Part shown: one piece after another, positions 15,922-24,821 of the stretch | How the letters are laid out: every line of letters starts with the position of its first letter | How positions within the stretch are numbered: position 1 is the stretch's first letter | Origin: Pseudomonadota bacterium | Lineage (GTDB): Bacteria > Desulfobacterota > Desulfovibrionia > Desulfovibrionales > Desulfovibrionaceae | NCBI GenBank assembly: GCA_023419375.1 | Contig: JAEZYD010000047.1 | Location: forward strand, 186,001-250,000 | Reading direction: 5' to 3' | DNA: 64,000 nucleotides | The notes under the pieces: model-generated | What the model was told of the DNA's origin: nothing | Database searches by the model: none | What the model saw: only the letters and a program-made list of their open reading frames with translations | Position numbers and translations under genes: made by a program

Positions 15922-15962
15922 AGACGGGGGCAGCGCAGCCCTTACAGGTTGCGCCGCCCCCA
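15922..15962 (-). other. Intercistronic hairpin between rpsB and tsf
   Basis: On the minus strand GGGGGCGGCGCA pairs with TGCGCTGCCCCC with one mismatch, around a loop of about 12 bases. There is no T tract. In other bacteria tsf is often made at a level different from rpsB, and a partial terminator or processing site here would be one explanation. Confidence 0.5.
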
Positions 15963-15986
15963 GGATACGGAATATGGAAAGGCCTG

Positions 15987-16763
15987 CTATTCGGCGGGAG
16001 CGGCTTCCGGAGCGGAAGCGGCGGCTTCGGCCTTCTGCATGGCTTCTTCAGCGTTGACGACTTCGCCCTTGTGATCCTTGTTCATGGCTTCGCCTTCCAT
16101 GCAGGCTTCGGCGAAAGCAGCCACAAACAGCTTGATGGCGCGGATGGCGTCGTCATTGCCGGGGATGATGTAGTCAATGACATCGGGATCGCAGTTGGTG
16201 TCGGTCACGGCCACGATCGGGATACCGAGCTTGCGGCATTCCTTCACGGCGATGTCTTCACGGTGCGGGTCGATGATGAAGGCAAGCTGGGGAATGCGGT
16301 CCATGTTCTTGATACCGCCCAGGGTTTCCTCGAGCTTGTTCATTTCGCGTTCCAGAAGCAGGATTTCCTTCTTCTGGTAGCGATTGATGGTGCCGTCGCC
16401 AAACATGGCTTCCAGCTTCTTCAGACGGTCCACGCTCTTCTGGATGGTGACAAAGTTGGTGAGCGTGCCGCCCATCCAACGGTTGGTCACGTGGAACTGA
16501 CCGGCGCGGCCAGCTTCAGCAGCCACAGCTTCCTGAGCCTGGCGCTTGGTGCCGATGAACAGCACCTTGCCGCCCTTGGCAACAGTGTCGACCACTTTGT
16601 CGTAGGCGACGCGGAACAGCTTGACGGTCTGCTGCAGGTCGATGATATGGATGCCGTTGCGGGCGCCAAAGATGTAAGGACGCATCTTGGGGTTCCAGCG
16701 GCGGGTCTGGTGACCGAAATGCACGCCGGTTTCCAGCATTTGCTTCATGCTGACATAAGCCAT
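15987..16763 (-). CDS. rpsB: 30S ribosomal protein S2
   Basis: A 258-residue ribosomal protein with the family signatures MKQMLETGVHFGHQTRRWNPKMRPYIFG at the N-terminus and the C-terminal IPGNDDAIRAIKLF segment. S2 sits between the head and body of the small subunit and is needed for S1 binding. The last ~30 residues are an Ala/Glu-rich tail (EEAMQKAEAAASAPEAAPAE). The ribosome site is TTTGGAGG. The 240-base region upstream holds two short hairpins, CTTGC-TATTC-GCAAG and the palindrome GCGGAAATTTCCGC (16974-16987), but I see no consensus promoter. Confidence 0.96.
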   Translation of the reverse strand: MAYVSMKQMLETGVHFGHQTRRWNPKMRPYIFGARNGIHIIDLQQTVKLFRVAYDKVVDTVAKGGKVLFIGTKRQAQEAVAAEAGRAGQFHVTNRWMGGTLTNFVTIQKSVDRLKKLEAMFGDGTINRYQKKEILLLEREMNKLEETLGGIKNMDRIPQLAFIIDPHREDIAVKECRKLGIPIVAVTDTNCDPDVIDYIIPGNDDAIRAIKLFVAAFAEACMEGEAMNKDHKGEVVNAEEAMQKAEAAASAPEAAPAE

Positions 16764-17004
16764 TGGGATTCCTCCAAAGGGTTAACTTCTTCCACCCATG
16801 CCCTGACCCTGCAACCCGATGTCCACACCCAGAACAGATAAACCGTCCTTGGGCGCAAAAAATGGACGACGCCACACGCGCCGTCCCACCGGGCACCCCG
16901 GGCCGCTGCCTTTGGGTGTGCTTGATGGAAAGGGAGTCAATACACCATCATCTTGCGAATAGCAAGCATTGATGCGGAAATTTCCGCGCAAACAGCAGAT
17001 CGGC

Positions 17005-18528
17005 CTAACGGCTCAATCCCTGCACAAGCCCGGGCTGGGTTTCGCGCAGGCTCCTTCCCACATAAATCACCAGAACATCACTGTTTTTTATGCGGATGAG
17101 GTCTGGACGCGCGTCAAAAAATGCCGCCGCCCGCTCAAATTCCTCACGCGACATCCCGCCCCCGCCGCCCGCAAGGTAGGCCGTGCCCGCAAAGGGTGAG
17201 AGCAGCACCACGCTGTCGTCCAGCGGGCCGTCCATGTGCGATATGTCGGCGGTATAGCGCTGATAGGGATAAAATACGTGCGGGCCAAGGCCGGACTGCG
17301 CCCACACGCGCACAGTCGGGGGGAAATCCGGCAACTGCCCCAGAGCTTCGCGCAGGCGCGCATAAGACTGCGCCTCGGGGTGTTGCAACAGACGCGCCAC
17401 TGTTACAGCCGGGTTATACCAGCCCGTCTGCGTAGCCAGCATGATGACGGCCATCGCCACACCGGCGGCGGGCAGAAGCTTTTTCCACACTGCGGGGCGC
17501 AGCTTGCCCTGCACCCACATGCAGGCGTGACAGATGGACAGCATCAGGAATACGCCGGGCAAATCCTCATACTGCCCGGCCATGGCCCACATATGCCCGT
17601 AGCCGGAAACAGCCACCATGGCGAGATAGGGCAGCGTGCACAGCAGGCAGAGCAAGGCCTTGCGCCCAAGCAGGGGCAAAAACCACGAATAGGCCAACAG
17701 GTGCAGGTAGTAGCGGAGCTTGAAATTCCACTGTCCGCCAACATCTACAAAACTGCTGAAGGCATAGCCCGTCCCCGCGCCCGCAAGCTGGCGCATGTAG
17801 GGCAGCCATACCTTTGTGACCGTAACAAACCACAGGCCGGAGCACATGCACAAAATAGCGCCGACACGCCGCTGCCCCAGCAGCAAAAAGGCATACATGC
17901 CCAGGCAGAAAATACTGGGCGCGGCGCGCTCCTGCGCCAGAAAAACCACAAGGCAGCAGCCGGCGAGCGCCCACCAGCGGCGCTTGTGCAGCATGAGCAC
18001 GGCCAGCATGAGCATGGGGGTGACGAGCGTTGTGTAGTGAACCTGCCGCGACCACGGCGTGAGTACCGGGCGGAAAAAGAAAAAAAGCAGCAGCGCAAAA
18101 CCTGCTGTCCACACCCAGTTGCCGGAAGGTGTATCGCCTTCCGCTTCTTCATGCAGGGCGCGCACCAGCCGGGGCAGAATAAAGGCCATTGCCCCCACCG
18201 CCACGCCTTGCAGAACGCTGAGGGGGTACGGGCTCTTCCACGGCCCCACAAGGGGCGCCAGCAGGGCCGTCAGTGGCGTGCAATGGTGGGCGTAAAAAGG
18301 CTTGCCCTCATAAACGTTGGAAAATGGGGCCTGCCAGTCCCAGCCGTTCCAGACCCGCCAGATCTGCGTGATAAAATAACCAAAATCCGCATCATTGATG
18401 ACAAAGCTGCGCATCTGCAACACGCTGCCCCATATGAACAAGGCGGCAAAAGCCAGAGGAATGTACCAGAGCACCAGCTTTTCTGCCAGAGCAGACCCGC
18501 CTGTACAGGACTTGCAGTTCATGTTCAT
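17005..18528 (-). CDS. DUF2079-family multi-spanning membrane protein
   Basis: About 507 residues with roughly ten hydrophobic segments. The first loop after helix 1 contains NDADFGYFITQIWRVWNG and GKPFYAHHCTPLTALLAPLVGP, a pattern typical of DUF2079 proteins, which belong to the GT-C type glycosyltransferase-like membrane superfamily; the acidic residue and His in this loop would be near the active site. A likely role is transfer of a sugar from a lipid carrier on the periplasmic side, but no substrate is known. The start is uncertain: ATG 18528 fits the spacing of GAGCGAGATGAT, with another ATG two codons later. It stands alone on the minus strand, downstream-facing to rpsB. Confidence 0.7.
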   Translation of the reverse strand: MNMNCKSCTGGSALAEKLVLWYIPLAFAALFIWGSVLQMRSFVINDADFGYFITQIWRVWNGWDWQAPFSNVYEGKPFYAHHCTPLTALLAPLVGPWKSPYPLSVLQGVAVGAMAFILPRLVRALHEEAEGDTPSGNWVWTAGFALLLFFFFRPVLTPWSRQVHYTTLVTPMLMLAVLMLHKRRWWALAGCCLVVFLAQERAAPSIFCLGMYAFLLLGQRRVGAILCMCSGLWFVTVTKVWLPYMRQLAGAGTGYAFSSFVDVGGQWNFKLRYYLHLLAYSWFLPLLGRKALLCLLCTLPYLAMVAVSGYGHMWAMAGQYEDLPGVFLMLSICHACMWVQGKLRPAVWKKLLPAAGVAMAVIMLATQTGWYNPAVTVARLLQHPEAQSYARLREALGQLPDFPPTVRVWAQSGLGPHVFYPYQRYTADISHMDGPLDDSVVLLSPFAGTAYLAGGGGGMSREEFERAAAFFDARPDLIRIKNSDVLVIYVGRSLRETQPGLVQGLSR

Positions 18529-18725
18529 ATCATCTCGCTCAATCAAAAATTTGCGGCCCCGCGCAAGACAAGGGCGGATTTCAGTACCACGCCGGGGGCC
18601 GGGTCACAAGCCGGGTATTGCGTGCCCGCTGGCTGCGCCCCTTTTCAAACGGCGCATCTATACCTATAGTTAGAGTTCACGCTGCGCCTTAAGCGACGCT
18701 GCACATCAACACTTCAGGATTCATC

Positions 18726-21638
18726 ATGAACAAGCACGGATTCACTCTTCTTACAGAACAGCATCTGCACGAAGTGGACGGCACCGCCCGTTTGTGGCGG
18801 CACGAGGCCACGGGAGCGCAACTGCTTTCCATTAATAACTCAGACGAAAACAAATGCTTTGGCGTCAACTTTCGCACGCCGCCAGCCGACTCCACAGGTG
18901 TTGCCCACATTCTGGAGCACTCCGTTCTTTGCGGCTCGGACAAATATCCCGTCAAGGAACCCTTTGTGGAACTGATGAAGGGATCGCTGCAAACCTTCCT
19001 CAACGCCTTCACCTTTCCCGACAAGACCTGCTACCCCATCGCAAGCTGCAATCTGCGCGATTTTTACAATCTCATCGACGTCTACATAGACGCCGTGTTC
19101 CACCCGCGCATTGACGAGGATATCTTCCGGCAGGAAGGCTGGCACGTGGAAGCCGAAACGCCCGATGGCCCGTGGTCGTACAAGGGCGTTGTCTACAACG
19201 AGATGAAGGGCGTCTATTCCTCGCCCGATTCCGTCCTTGCGGAGCAGAGCCAGCAGGCGCTCTTCCCCGATACGCTTTACAGCCTTGATTCCGGCGGTAA
19301 TCCGGAAAATATCCCCGACCTCACCTACGAGGCCTTTTACGATTTTCACAGCCGCTACTACCACCCCAGCAATGCCCGCTTTTTCTTCTGGGGCGACGAC
19401 CCGGAAGACGAACGCCTGCGCCTGACGGCAGCCGCGCTTGAGGGCTACACGGCCCGCCCGGTCAATTCCGAGGTGCCTTTGCAGCCGCGTCTGGAGACTC
19501 CGCGCCAGATCGAAGTGGCCTACGCCGCCTCCAAGGGTGAAAAACGCGCCCTGTTCACGGTCAACTGGCTCCTGGGCGAGCGTGGGGACGTGCACCAGGC
19601 ACTGCTCATGGAAATGCTCGAGCACATCCTTGAAGGTCTGCCCGGCTCCCCCCTGCGCAAGGCGCTCATCGCCTCCGGCCTTGGCGAAGACACCACAGGC
19701 TGCGGGCTGGAGACTGACCTGCGCCAGATGTACTACTCCACCGGTCTCAAGGGCGTGGCCCCGCGCGATGTGCAGCAGGCCGAACTGCTTATTTTTGACA
19801 CTCTGGCCCAACTGGCGGAAGAAGGCATCCCCCGCTCGGCAGTGGAAGCCGCCGTCAACAGCGTGGAATTCGCCTACCGGGAAAACAATTCCGGGCGCTT
19901 CCCCCGTGGGCTTTCGGCCATGGTGCAGTCGCTGACCACGTGGCTGTATGATGGCGACCCGCTGGCTCCACTGGCGTGGGAGGCCCCGCTCAACGCCCTC
20001 AAAGCCCGCATCGAGGCTGGCGAACCCGTATTTGAACAGGCCATCAAGGACTGGTTCCTGAACAACGAGCACCGCGCCACCGTGGTGCTGCTGCCGGATA
20101 CCAAGCTGGGCAAAACCCGCGAAGATGCGGAAAAGGCCCGCGTGGACGCCGTGCAGGCCGCCGCCGATGCCGAGGCCCGCGCCAAGATGGTGGAAGAAAC
20201 CACTCGCCTCATGGAAGCCCAGAGCGCGCCAGACAGCCCGGAAGCCCTGGCGACCATTCCTGCCCTGGGCATTGAAGACCTGCCGCGTGAAAACGCCTTG
20301 CTGCCCCGCGCAGTGGCCGAACTGCCCGAAACATTCCTGACGCACGAGCTGCCCACTCAGGGCATTGCCTACGCAACCCTGCTGCTGCCCCTTGCCAATG
20401 TGCCGGACAGGCTCGTGCCCCTACTGCCGCTCTTTGCCCGCTCCCTCACCGAAACGGGCACCGCCATGCGTGATTTTACGGAGCTTGGCGCGCTCATGGC
20501 CGCCAAAACGGGCGGCCTTGGCGCTGAAACGCTGGTGGGGCTTGTGCGCGGCAGCCGCAAGACTTTTGGCTACCTTGGCGTGTCGGGCAAGGCCGTGTAC
20601 GACAAGCTGCCCGACCTCTTTGCCCTGACCCGCGAAATCCTGCTGGAACCATTGACGGACGCCGATGTGCTGCGCGAACGCCTGGGCCAGATGCTGCTGG
20701 AAGGCAAGGCCCGGCTGGAGCACGGCCTCCAGTCCGCCGGGCATGCGGCGGTCAGCGCCCGCCTGCGGGCGCGCTTCAACGGCGCAAGCGCCGTTGCCGA
20801 ACGCACCTCGGGCCTGAGCTACCTTGAAAGCGTGCGCGGCTTGCTGGAGCGCATGGACACAGACCCGCAGTCTGTTTTGAACGATCTTGAAGAACTGCGC
20901 TCGCGCATCATCGCCCGCCCCGGCGCTGTTGTGGACTGCACCGCAGAGGCGCAGGGTCTTGCCCTGGTAGAAACGGAAGCCCGCCAGTTGCTGCGCTCGC
21001 TTTCGCCCGCGCGGGCAGGGGCGTCAACGGACTTTGGCAGCGCCCCCATGGAACTGCCCAAGGGCGAAGCCTTCATTGCACCGGCCCAGATCAACTATGT
21101 GGGCAAGGCCGCCAACATCTATGATCAGGGCTATGTGTACCACGGCTCGGCCAGCGTTATCCTGCGCAGCCTGCGCATGGGCTATCTGTGGGAACGTGTG
21201 CGCGTGCGCGGCGGCGCGTACGGCGCATTCTGCAATCTCGACCGCCTGGGCGGCACCCTTGTGTGCGCCTCATACCGCGATCCCAACGTGGACGACACCC
21301 TGGCGGCCTTTGACGGCATGGCTGAATTCCTGCGCACCTTCAGCCCGGACAAGGCCCAGCTCACCCAGGCCATAGTGGGCGCGGTGGGCGATCTGGACAG
21401 CTACCTGCTGCCCGACGCCAAGGGCGCCCAGTCCCTCTCGCGCTGGCTCACGGATGACACCGATGCCGCCCGCGCGCTCATGCGCGAAGAAATCCTGTCC
21501 ACCACCGGAAAGCACTTCCGCGAATTTGCCGAGGTGCTGGCCGAGGTTGCGCGCAACGGAGCCACTTGCGTACTGGGTGGCCCCAAGACCGAAGCCGCAG
21601 CCAAAGAACACAGCTGGAGCAGCACCAAACTGGTGTAG
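18726..21638 (+). CDS. M16C-family zinc metalloprotease (presequence-protease type)
   Basis: A 970-residue inverzincin. The zinc motif HxxEH is HILEH (residues 61-65), with the downstream glutamate in VVYNEMKGVYSSPDS (about residue 158). Four repeated LuxS/M16-fold domains are expected; the length and the N-terminal motif LCGSDKYPVKEPF...TFLNAFTFPDKTCYP are those of the PreP/Cym1 subfamily, which degrades short peptides inside a closed chamber. A region rich in charged residues (KARVDAVQAAADAEARAKMVEE, about 470-500) is the hinge between the two halves. No signal peptide is seen, so it is probably cytoplasmic. The start follows CAGGATTCATC. It is a single gene ended by a hairpin. Confidence 0.88.
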   Translation: MNKHGFTLLTEQHLHEVDGTARLWRHEATGAQLLSINNSDENKCFGVNFRTPPADSTGVAHILEHSVLCGSDKYPVKEPFVELMKGSLQTFLNAFTFPDKTCYPIASCNLRDFYNLIDVYIDAVFHPRIDEDIFRQEGWHVEAETPDGPWSYKGVVYNEMKGVYSSPDSVLAEQSQQALFPDTLYSLDSGGNPENIPDLTYEAFYDFHSRYYHPSNARFFFWGDDPEDERLRLTAAALEGYTARPVNSEVPLQPRLETPRQIEVAYAASKGEKRALFTVNWLLGERGDVHQALLMEMLEHILEGLPGSPLRKALIASGLGEDTTGCGLETDLRQMYYSTGLKGVAPRDVQQAELLIFDTLAQLAEEGIPRSAVEAAVNSVEFAYRENNSGRFPRGLSAMVQSLTTWLYDGDPLAPLAWEAPLNALKARIEAGEPVFEQAIKDWFLNNEHRATVVLLPDTKLGKTREDAEKARVDAVQAAADAEARAKMVEETTRLMEAQSAPDSPEALATIPALGIEDLPRENALLPRAVAELPETFLTHELPTQGIAYATLLLPLANVPDRLVPLLPLFARSLTETGTAMRDFTELGALMAAKTGGLGAETLVGLVRGSRKTFGYLGVSGKAVYDKLPDLFALTREILLEPLTDADVLRERLGQMLLEGKARLEHGLQSAGHAAVSARLRARFNGASAVAERTSGLSYLESVRGLLERMDTDPQSVLNDLEELRSRIIARPGAVVDCTAEAQGLALVETEARQLLRSLSPARAGASTDFGSAPMELPKGEAFIAPAQINYVGKAANIYDQGYVYHGSASVILRSLRMGYLWERVRVRGGAYGAFCNLDRLGGTLVCASYRDPNVDDTLAAFDGMAEFLRTFSPDKAQLTQAIVGAVGDLDSYLLPDAKGAQSLSRWLTDDTDAARALMREEILSTTGKHFREFAEVLAEVARNGATCVLGGPKTEAAAKEHSWSSTKLV

Positions 21639-21660
21639 GATCCTGCGATTATAGAATGAT

Positions 21661-21695
21661 AAAGGGGGAGATTTTCCAGAAATCTCCCCCTTTGC
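21661..21695 (+). terminator. Terminator after the M16C protease gene
   Basis: AAAGGGGGAGATTT (21661-21674) pairs perfectly with AAATCTCCCCCTTT around a 5-base loop. The T tract is short (TTTGCG), so termination may be partial. Confidence 0.7.
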
Positions 21696-21745
21696 GTATG
21701 GTGGCGGCAAGGCCGACACTGTATACCCCGCACAAGGAACAGCCG

Positions 21746-22561
21746 ATGTCCCAAGATTCAGGCGACCAGACGCTCCCGCCAGACACGCCGCATCTGCGGC
21801 CCGCACGCTTTGCAGGCCGTCTGGCCGCGCCGTCCTTTGTACTGCCCGCAGGAGTGGCGGAAAACGCGCGATTTCTGGCTGGCAAGGTGGACGAGGTCGG
21901 ACTGTGTTTTTTTGAAACCCAGTCCTGCCTGAACTACGGGCCGCAGGACTTGCCGCCCGATCTGACAACTCTGCCCCTGCGCTGGCACGTGCATCTGCCC
22001 GTTGATCTGCCCTGGCCCGTCAGCAAGAGCGCGGCCGCGCATCCAGCCGGCAAGGCCGCGCAATTGGCATTGTCTGTACTTGGCAAGGCCTCTTTTCTTC
22101 AACCGCGCTGCGCCGTGCTGCACCCGCCTCAAGGCTCGCCCCTGGTGCAACGCCGCCTGCTGGCAGGATTTGCGCATCACTGGAAAAACTGCTGCGATGT
22201 CCCGCTGTTGCTGGAAAACGTTGCCCACAGCGATATTGCCTGCCTTGAACAGGGATTTCTTCTGGATCACGGACTGGGCCTGTGTCTGGACGTAGGGCAC
22301 CTCCTGGGCTATGGTCAAAAAAACCTGTTGGTTTCGGGCCTGCCAGAGCAGGCGACCATGACGCACTGGAGCGCCCCCGGCGACGGCGACCGGCATCTGC
22401 CCCTCACGGCTTTTACGCCAGGGCAGGCGCAGACCGCAGCCGCCCTCATGCAGCGCATCCCCGATTCGGCAGTGCATATGGTCGAGATATTCAACTGGGA
22501 TCGTTTGGCCGCATCCCTGCCGGTGCTGGAGGCGCTTGCGCAACCGCATTCCGGCACATGA
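21746..22561 (+). CDS. cbiR: CbiR-like cobamide-remodelling phosphodiesterase
   Basis: A 271-residue protein of the xylose-isomerase-like TIM-barrel superfamily. The start of the fold reads FVLPAGVAENARFLAGKVDEVGLCFFET, followed by LRWHVHLPVDLPW and later CAVLHPP, LLLENV and LCLDVGHLLGYG, which supply the metal-ligating Glu, Asp and His. This combination is what I know from CbiR, an enzyme that cuts the nucleotide loop of cobamides so that the lower ligand can be replaced. The start is ATG 21746 after AAGGAAC. No other cobamide gene is nearby; a DHH phosphoesterase follows 58 bases on. If not CbiR, it is a close sugar-isomerase-like relative. Confidence 0.65.
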   Translation: MSQDSGDQTLPPDTPHLRPARFAGRLAAPSFVLPAGVAENARFLAGKVDEVGLCFFETQSCLNYGPQDLPPDLTTLPLRWHVHLPVDLPWPVSKSAAAHPAGKAAQLALSVLGKASFLQPRCAVLHPPQGSPLVQRRLLAGFAHHWKNCCDVPLLLENVAHSDIACLEQGFLLDHGLGLCLDVGHLLGYGQKNLLVSGLPEQATMTHWSAPGDGDRHLPLTAFTPGQAQTAAALMQRIPDSAVHMVEIFNWDRLAASLPVLEALAQPHSGT

Positions 22562-22569
22562 ACATTGCC

Positions 22570-22597
22570 AAACGGGCTTTCGCAAACGGGCTTTCGC
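22570..22597 (+). repeat. 14-bp tandem duplication
   Basis: AAACGGGCTTTCGC occurs twice back to back between the cbiR stop and the ribosome site of the DHH gene. It changes only the spacing between the two genes. Confidence 0.8.
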
Positions 22598-22619
22598 AGA
22601 AGAACTTTTAAGGAGAATC

Positions 22620-23681
22620 ATGGCTGGCGCCACAGACCACATCGCCCTGCTGCAAAAATGGCGGGCAGGTCTCAGCAAGGACGACCGCTGGTGCATCCTC
22701 ATCAATGCCGACCCCGATGCCCTGGCATCGGCGCTGGCGCTCAAGCGTATTATGATCCACAAGGTGCACAGCGTGGACATTGCGCGCATCAATGAGGTGA
22801 CCAGGCCCGACAACCTGGCCATGATCCGCTACCTGAACATCCCCGTGCGCCCCTGGCAGCCTGAAAATGCCGACCAGTACACCCACTTTGCCATGGTGGA
22901 TTCCCAGCCGCACCACAACAAGGCTTTTCAGGGCCTGCACTTTGACTGCATCATCGACCACCATCCCCTGCCCCGCGCCGTCAACAACATTACGGCATGC
23001 TCAATGGCTGGCCCGGCCTTGCTGCGCGATATTCGCCCCAACATGGGCGCCACCAGCACCATGATGGCCCGCTATCTCAAGGCCCTGCGCATGCGCCCCG
23101 GCCCGCGGCTTGCCACAGCCCTGCTCTACGGCATCCGCACAGATACCGCGGCTTTTGAGCGCTCCGGCGGCGAAGACGATTTTCGCGCGTATCAGTGGCT
23201 TTCGCGCCATGCGGACAACAACCTGCTGCGCCGTATTCTGCGCAGCGAATACCTGCGGGAATGGCTGCCGCTGTTTTCACGCGCATTCCGTTCCCTTGCC
23301 GACTGCCGTGGCGGGGGAGCCTTTGCCTCGCTCAACGAGATCAACAGCGCAGACCTTTTGGTGGCAGTGGCAGACTTTTTCACGCGGGTGCACGGCCTGC
23401 GGTGGATAGCCGTGAGCGGCGTGGTGGACAAAACCGTTATCGTGATTTTTCGCGGCGATGGCGGACGGGACATTGGCCGTCTGGCAGACGCCTGTTTCCA
23501 TGATGTGGGCGAGGCGGGCGGGCACCGCAATCTGGCCCGCGCGGAGTTTCCCCTGTCGGCAGTGCCGGAAGGGCTCAAACCCGGCGAGTTTGTGCTCAAG
23601 CGGCTTGAAACGCGCAAGCTGCGGCGCAAAACAACAGACCCGGACGCCCCATCTGCCCCCGCAGAACGGGGCCCAGCCTGA
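22620..23681 (+). CDS. DHH-family phosphoesterase (NrnA-like)
   Basis: A 353-residue protein with the DHH metal motifs NADPDALASA (about residue 30), the Asp in MVDSQPHHNK (about 92) and IIDHHP (about 110), followed by a DHHA1-type C-terminal part with GGGAFASLNEI and RGDGGRDIGRLA. Relatives hydrolyse nanoRNA, pAp, or linear dinucleotides from cyclic dinucleotide breakdown. The spacing fits the NrnA branch better than RecJ or inorganic pyrophosphatase. The start ATG follows a strong AAGGAG. The last 25 residues are charged and probably disordered. The gene lies 58 bases after cbiR and may be cotranscribed. In a window with a diguanylate cyclase, a role in clearing pGpG is possible but not shown. 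Confidence 0.75.
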   Translation: MAGATDHIALLQKWRAGLSKDDRWCILINADPDALASALALKRIMIHKVHSVDIARINEVTRPDNLAMIRYLNIPVRPWQPENADQYTHFAMVDSQPHHNKAFQGLHFDCIIDHHPLPRAVNNITACSMAGPALLRDIRPNMGATSTMMARYLKALRMRPGPRLATALLYGIRTDTAAFERSGGEDDFRAYQWLSRHADNNLLRRILRSEYLREWLPLFSRAFRSLADCRGGGAFASLNEINSADLLVAVADFFTRVHGLRWIAVSGVVDKTVIVIFRGDGGRDIGRLADACFHDVGEAGGHRNLARAEFPLSAVPEGLKPGEFVLKRLETRKLRRKTTDPDAPSAPAERGPA

Positions 23682-23718
23682 CCTTGCGAACAAATTGCAT
23701 GCAGAATTGAATTTTTTA

Positions 23719-23747
23719 TTGACAGACTTTTGCATGCCGCGTAGCTT
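23719..23747 (+). promoter_or_regulatory. Promoter of the aromatic amino-acid operon
   Basis: A perfect TTGACA (23719-23724) is followed after 17 bases by TAGCTT (23742-23747), a weak -10. The start would fall near 23754, about 22 bases before the leader peptide. Confidence 0.55.
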
Positions 23748-23775
23748 TTTACCTAGAAAATTTAAGGATACTTTC

Positions 23776-23880
23776 ATGCAGCGCATTTCTTCCAACCACA
23801 CCTCCTCCTACGCCGCCGGCATCTTTAGCTGGTATTATTTTGCGTACTTTACCGGAGCCTGTGGTCGGGAGCTTTGCTGA
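23776..23880 (+). CDS. Leader peptide rich in Trp, Tyr and Phe (attenuator of the aro operon)
   Basis: A 34-codon reading frame with a ribosome site (TTTAAGGATACTTTC). Codons 17-25 read F-S-W-Y-Y-F-A-Y-F, a stack of all three aromatic residues. The stop codon is 24 bases before a strong terminator (23905-23938). RNA from 23857-23866 (GCCTGTGGTC), just after the aromatic codons, can pair over all ten bases (two G-U) with GGCCGCAGGC at 23906-23915, which is the left arm of the terminator. A ribosome stalled at the aromatic codons would leave this free and block termination; one that runs on to the stop codon would cover it. This is classical translation-coupled attenuation, here responding to any of the three aromatic amino acids. 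Confidence 0.88.
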   Translation: MQRISSNHTSSYAAGIFSWYYFAYFTGACGRELC

Positions 23881-23904
23881 CGCGTAAAAGTTAGAAAGTT
23901 CAAC

Positions 23905-23938
23905 GGGCCGCAGGCAACAAGCCAGCGGCCCTTTTTTT
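23905..23938 (+). terminator. Attenuator terminator of the aro operon
   Basis: GGGCCGC (23905-23911) pairs with GCGGCCC (23925-23931), extended by GGC/GCC inside, and followed by TTTTTTT. It lies between the leader peptide and the first structural gene, 80 bases before its ATG. Confidence 0.92.
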
Positions 23939-24018
23939 GTATGGGCCGCCGGAAAAAGATGCGGCAAACCCCGCCCATGCGGGTCACCTTAAAGCAGCAG
24001 ACTGAAAGGAGCGAGCCC

Positions 24019-24816
24019 ATGTACCTTGGAAAAAAAATCCGCCTGGAACGCATCATCAACCGCACAAATGGCCGTACCATCATTGTTCCCATGGATCACG
24101 GCGTGACCATCGGCGCGGTTGAAGGTCTGGTGGACATGCGCGACACCGTCAACGATATGGCAACCGGCGGCGCGGACGCAGTGCTCATGCACAAGGGCCT
24201 TGTACGTTGCGGGCACCGCAACGCGGGCAGCGACATCGGCCTTATCATCCACCTTTCCGCCTCCACCACTCTTTCTCCCCTCGGCAACACCAAAACCCTC
24301 GTGGGCACGGTTGAAGAAGCCATCAAACACGGCGCGGACTGCGTTTCGGTACACGTCAATCTGGGCGACCCCAATGAACGCCTCATGCTGGCCGATCTGG
24401 GCCGTGTGGCCGAATCCTGCGACAACTGGGGCATTCCGCTGCTGGCCATGATGTACGCGCGCGGCCCCCAGATTCAGAACGGCTACGCCAAGGATGTGGT
24501 GGCCCATTGCGCCCGCGTGGGTGTTGAGCTGGGCGCGGACATCGTCAAGGTGCCCTACACCGGCGATGCGGAAAGCTTCTCTGAAGTCGTGGCTGCCTGT
24601 TGCGTGCCCGTGGTTATCGCCGGTGGCGAGCGCATGGATTCCACCCGCCAGATACTCCAGATGGTTCAGGATTCGCTGAGTGCTGGCGGCGCGGGCATTT
24701 CCGTGGGCCGCAACGTCTTCCAGCATCCCAACCGCGTTGCCCTGGTCAAGGCCCTGCGCGCCATTGTACACGACAACGCTTCCGTGGATCAGGCCATGGA
24801 AATTGTAGGAGAATAA
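24019..24816 (+). CDS. 2-amino-3,7-dideoxy-D-threo-hept-6-ulosonate (ADTH) synthase
   Basis: A 265-residue class I aldolase of the DhnA/FbaB type. MDHGVTIG (about residue 26) and GADIVKVPYTGD (about 176, with the Schiff-base lysine) are visible, as is GGERMDS near the phosphate site and GGAGISVGRNVFQHPN at the end. With its partner downstream it forms the archaeal-type route into aromatic amino acids, which condenses aspartate semialdehyde with a C6 sugar phosphate derivative and bypasses DAHP synthase. The start is ATG 24019 after GAAAGGAGC. It is the first structural gene after the attenuator. A class I fructose-bisphosphate aldolase is the alternative, but the neighbour makes the ADTH role clear. 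Confidence 0.9.
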   Translation: MYLGKKIRLERIINRTNGRTIIVPMDHGVTIGAVEGLVDMRDTVNDMATGGADAVLMHKGLVRCGHRNAGSDIGLIIHLSASTTLSPLGNTKTLVGTVEEAIKHGADCVSVHVNLGDPNERLMLADLGRVAESCDNWGIPLLAMMYARGPQIQNGYAKDVVAHCARVGVELGADIVKVPYTGDAESFSEVVAACCVPVVIAGGERMDSTRQILQMVQDSLSAGGAGISVGRNVFQHPNRVALVKALRAIVHDNASVDQAMEIVGE

Positions 24817-24821
24817 GCCGC

